64,000 bases of DNA from positions 605,048-669,047 of the forward strand of contig CAJNDS010001824.1 in assembly GCA_905221605.1 (NCBI GenBank), given 5' to 3'. Shown piece after piece: positions 62,801 through 64,000 of the stretch. Each line of letters opens with the position of its first letter. Position 1 is the stretch's first letter. This DNA is from Symbiodinium natans. Taxonomy: Eukaryota; Sar; Dinophyceae; Suessiales; Symbiodiniaceae. A program made the position numbers and the translations under genes. The notes under the pieces were generated by a model. The model was not told where the DNA came from and ran no database searches. It worked only from the letters and a program-made list of their open reading frames with translations.

Positions 62801-63415
62801 GTCGAAAACCTGCCAAACCCTGAACCCCTTAGAGAGACCTCTGCAATCCCTAAACCCTGAAGCCCCGGCTGACCCCAAACCCTAAACCCTAAGCCCTAAA
62901 CCCTGACATTTGCAGATTGACGCCAACGAGCTTGTGCCTGGTGACATCGTCAAGGTGCAGCCTGGTCCAGCGCCGCGCTGAGTTTTCGGCCCTGCGCGCG
63001 ATGGGGGCCCGTCAGCTCTGTCCTGGTTGCCTTGATGGGTTTAGGCCGGTTCAGGGTTTGGGGTTTAAGGTTTAGGGTTTAGCTTTTAGCAGCGTATGCT
63101 CATAGTAGCCTCTCTTTGCTGTAGCCTTTCGCTGCTGCAGCAAAGCGTCTGGTGATTTGGATCAACGTGCTCATCAAGATAAGATCTGGGGGCGCTCGCC
63201 CCCAAGCCAATTTCACTGTAGTTGCATAGATGCATGTATGTATGTACAATATACATATGTATATGTATGTGTATGTGTATGTGTATATGTATATGTATAT
63301 GTATATGTAATTATATGTATATGCATATGCATATGCATATGCATATGCATATGCATATGTATATGTATATGTTTTTGTATATGTATATATATATACACGT
63401 ATATATACATATACG

Positions 63416-63446
<31 letters not shown>

Positions 63447-63675
63447 ATACATATACATGATATATTAACAAATAGACATGAACACATAATGTGTTATATC
63501 AATATCTTTGAAATCATGGGACACAATGGAAGATAAAGCACAGAAATGGTATGTCAGACTTAACGCCTAGGTCCCTTGCGACCTGCTCTTGCTCCGCGGG
63601 GCGGCGGTCTGCGACGAGTCGACACTGACGGGCGAGTCCATGCCTGTGCAGCGCTTGGCACCGGCTCCCCGGATC
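59872..63675 (+). CDS. Second copy of P5 ATPase 5' exons
   Basis: Same exons as in the first copy: N-terminal membrane segment (59872-60024), [10 protein letters not shown] (61353-61403), [12 protein letters not shown] (62231-62357), WFSYWHYT (62411-62526), LRDGQVVE (62662-62703), LVPGDIV (62916-62967), TGES (63571-63675). The later exons lie beyond the window, so this copy cannot show whether the gene is intact. Confidence 0.75.
63234..63454. repeat. TATG/ATGC/TA microsatellite, second copy
   Basis: Base-for-base repeat of 38550-38770, including the perfect ATATGC run. Confidence 0.93.
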
Positions 63676-64000
63676 AGACTGAGAATAAAAGAAATGAAGC
63701 TGATTAATCATAAGACCCTGTGGAAAAATCGCAAGGCTATTAACGTCTCAAGAATAGTATCGTAAGAGTAAGAATCGCATAATTACACACTGATTTGATC
63801 TGCTTTGGGCTTAGGGAAGCAGTAGCGACATCTCGCCGGTCGTCCAACGGGAATATCGTCTACACCATGTCTGACCTGTCGTCCTATACAAAAATGACGA
63901 ACATCTACAACTCGGTTGTAAACTTAGTTAACTCAGTCTCAAAGGAGATGTTGAACTGTTGAAAGGGCACGCCAGAGCCAACGCCTGACACGGCTCGAAA

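Larger units (their letters stand above)
57777..64000 (+). repeat. Second copy of 33,093-39,316 (probable assembly duplication)
   Basis: Every feature compared recurs at offset +24,684, including all long ORFs, the TATG microsatellite and the degenerate CCCTAAA tracts; no difference was seen. It therefore repeats the 5' exons of the P5 ATPase up to TGES (63,571-63,675). Identity across fast-changing microsatellites argues against an old duplication. An unresolved second haplotype, a contig placed twice, or a very young segmental duplication remain possible. Confidence 0.9.

Noticed and set aside
57777-64000. A second, independent P5 ATPase locus
   Set aside because: No difference from 33,093-39,316 even in microsatellites, and it starts at a placeholder gap; assembly duplication is the simpler reading.

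Overview
The window is nuclear DNA of a dinoflagellate (Symbiodiniaceae or a relative is the best guess; the species cannot be named from sequence alone). The grounds are: very intron-rich genes with short exons; introns that start with GC or GA as well as GT; TTTAGGG/CCCTAAA telomere-type repeats scattered through introns in both orientations; a Ty1/copia element of the kind common in these genomes; and a match to the 3' end of the dinoflagellate spliced leader inside both LTRs. All convincing exons lie on the + strand. No rRNA, tRNA, CRISPR or bacterial-type operon was seen.

Layout. (1) 1-9.6 kb: a glutathione reductase gene, readable exon by exon from the FAD-binding motif to the C-terminal HPT motif. 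Its largest intron (2.5-7.1 kb) holds a tandem array of 0.41 kb units. (2) 9.7-34 kb: single exons of one or more genes I do not recognise, with clear splice signals at 14.5, 17.4, 18.0 and 31.1-31.8 kb, embedded in introns rich in microsatellites and telomere-type repeats. (3) 35.2-42.5 kb: exons of a P5-type (P5B/ATP13A-like) transport ATPase, from the first membrane segment through TGES to the phosphorylation motif DKTGT. No exon for the rest of the protein was found. (4) 42.76-53.40 kb: a 10.6 kb Ty1/copia LTR retrotransposon inserted in a CCCTAAA tract directly downstream of the DKTGT exon, with 5-bp target duplications. (5) 53.4-57.68 kb: almost only TTTAGGG-type arrays, homopolymers and short dispersed repeats. 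(6) A 100-N gap, then 57,777-64,000, which repeats 33,093-39,316 at a constant offset of 24,684 bp with no difference seen; this is probably an assembly duplication.

The most interesting object is the retrotransposon. Besides Gag, protease, integrase, reverse transcriptase and RNase H, its polyprotein carries two extra domains. One resembles a C5-cytosine DNA methyltransferase (PPC motif) and sits between protease and integrase. The other has the HxD...H...RxS signature of a TET/JBP-like 2-oxoglutarate/Fe(II) dioxygenase and sits between integrase and reverse transcriptase. If both are active, one element would encode both a writer of DNA base modification and an oxidiser of DNA bases. Its protease region is also triplicated, its Gag has a CCCH plus a CCHC zinc finger, and its C-terminus has a membrane/cysteine module. 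This copy is damaged by frameshifts in and before the reverse transcriptase.
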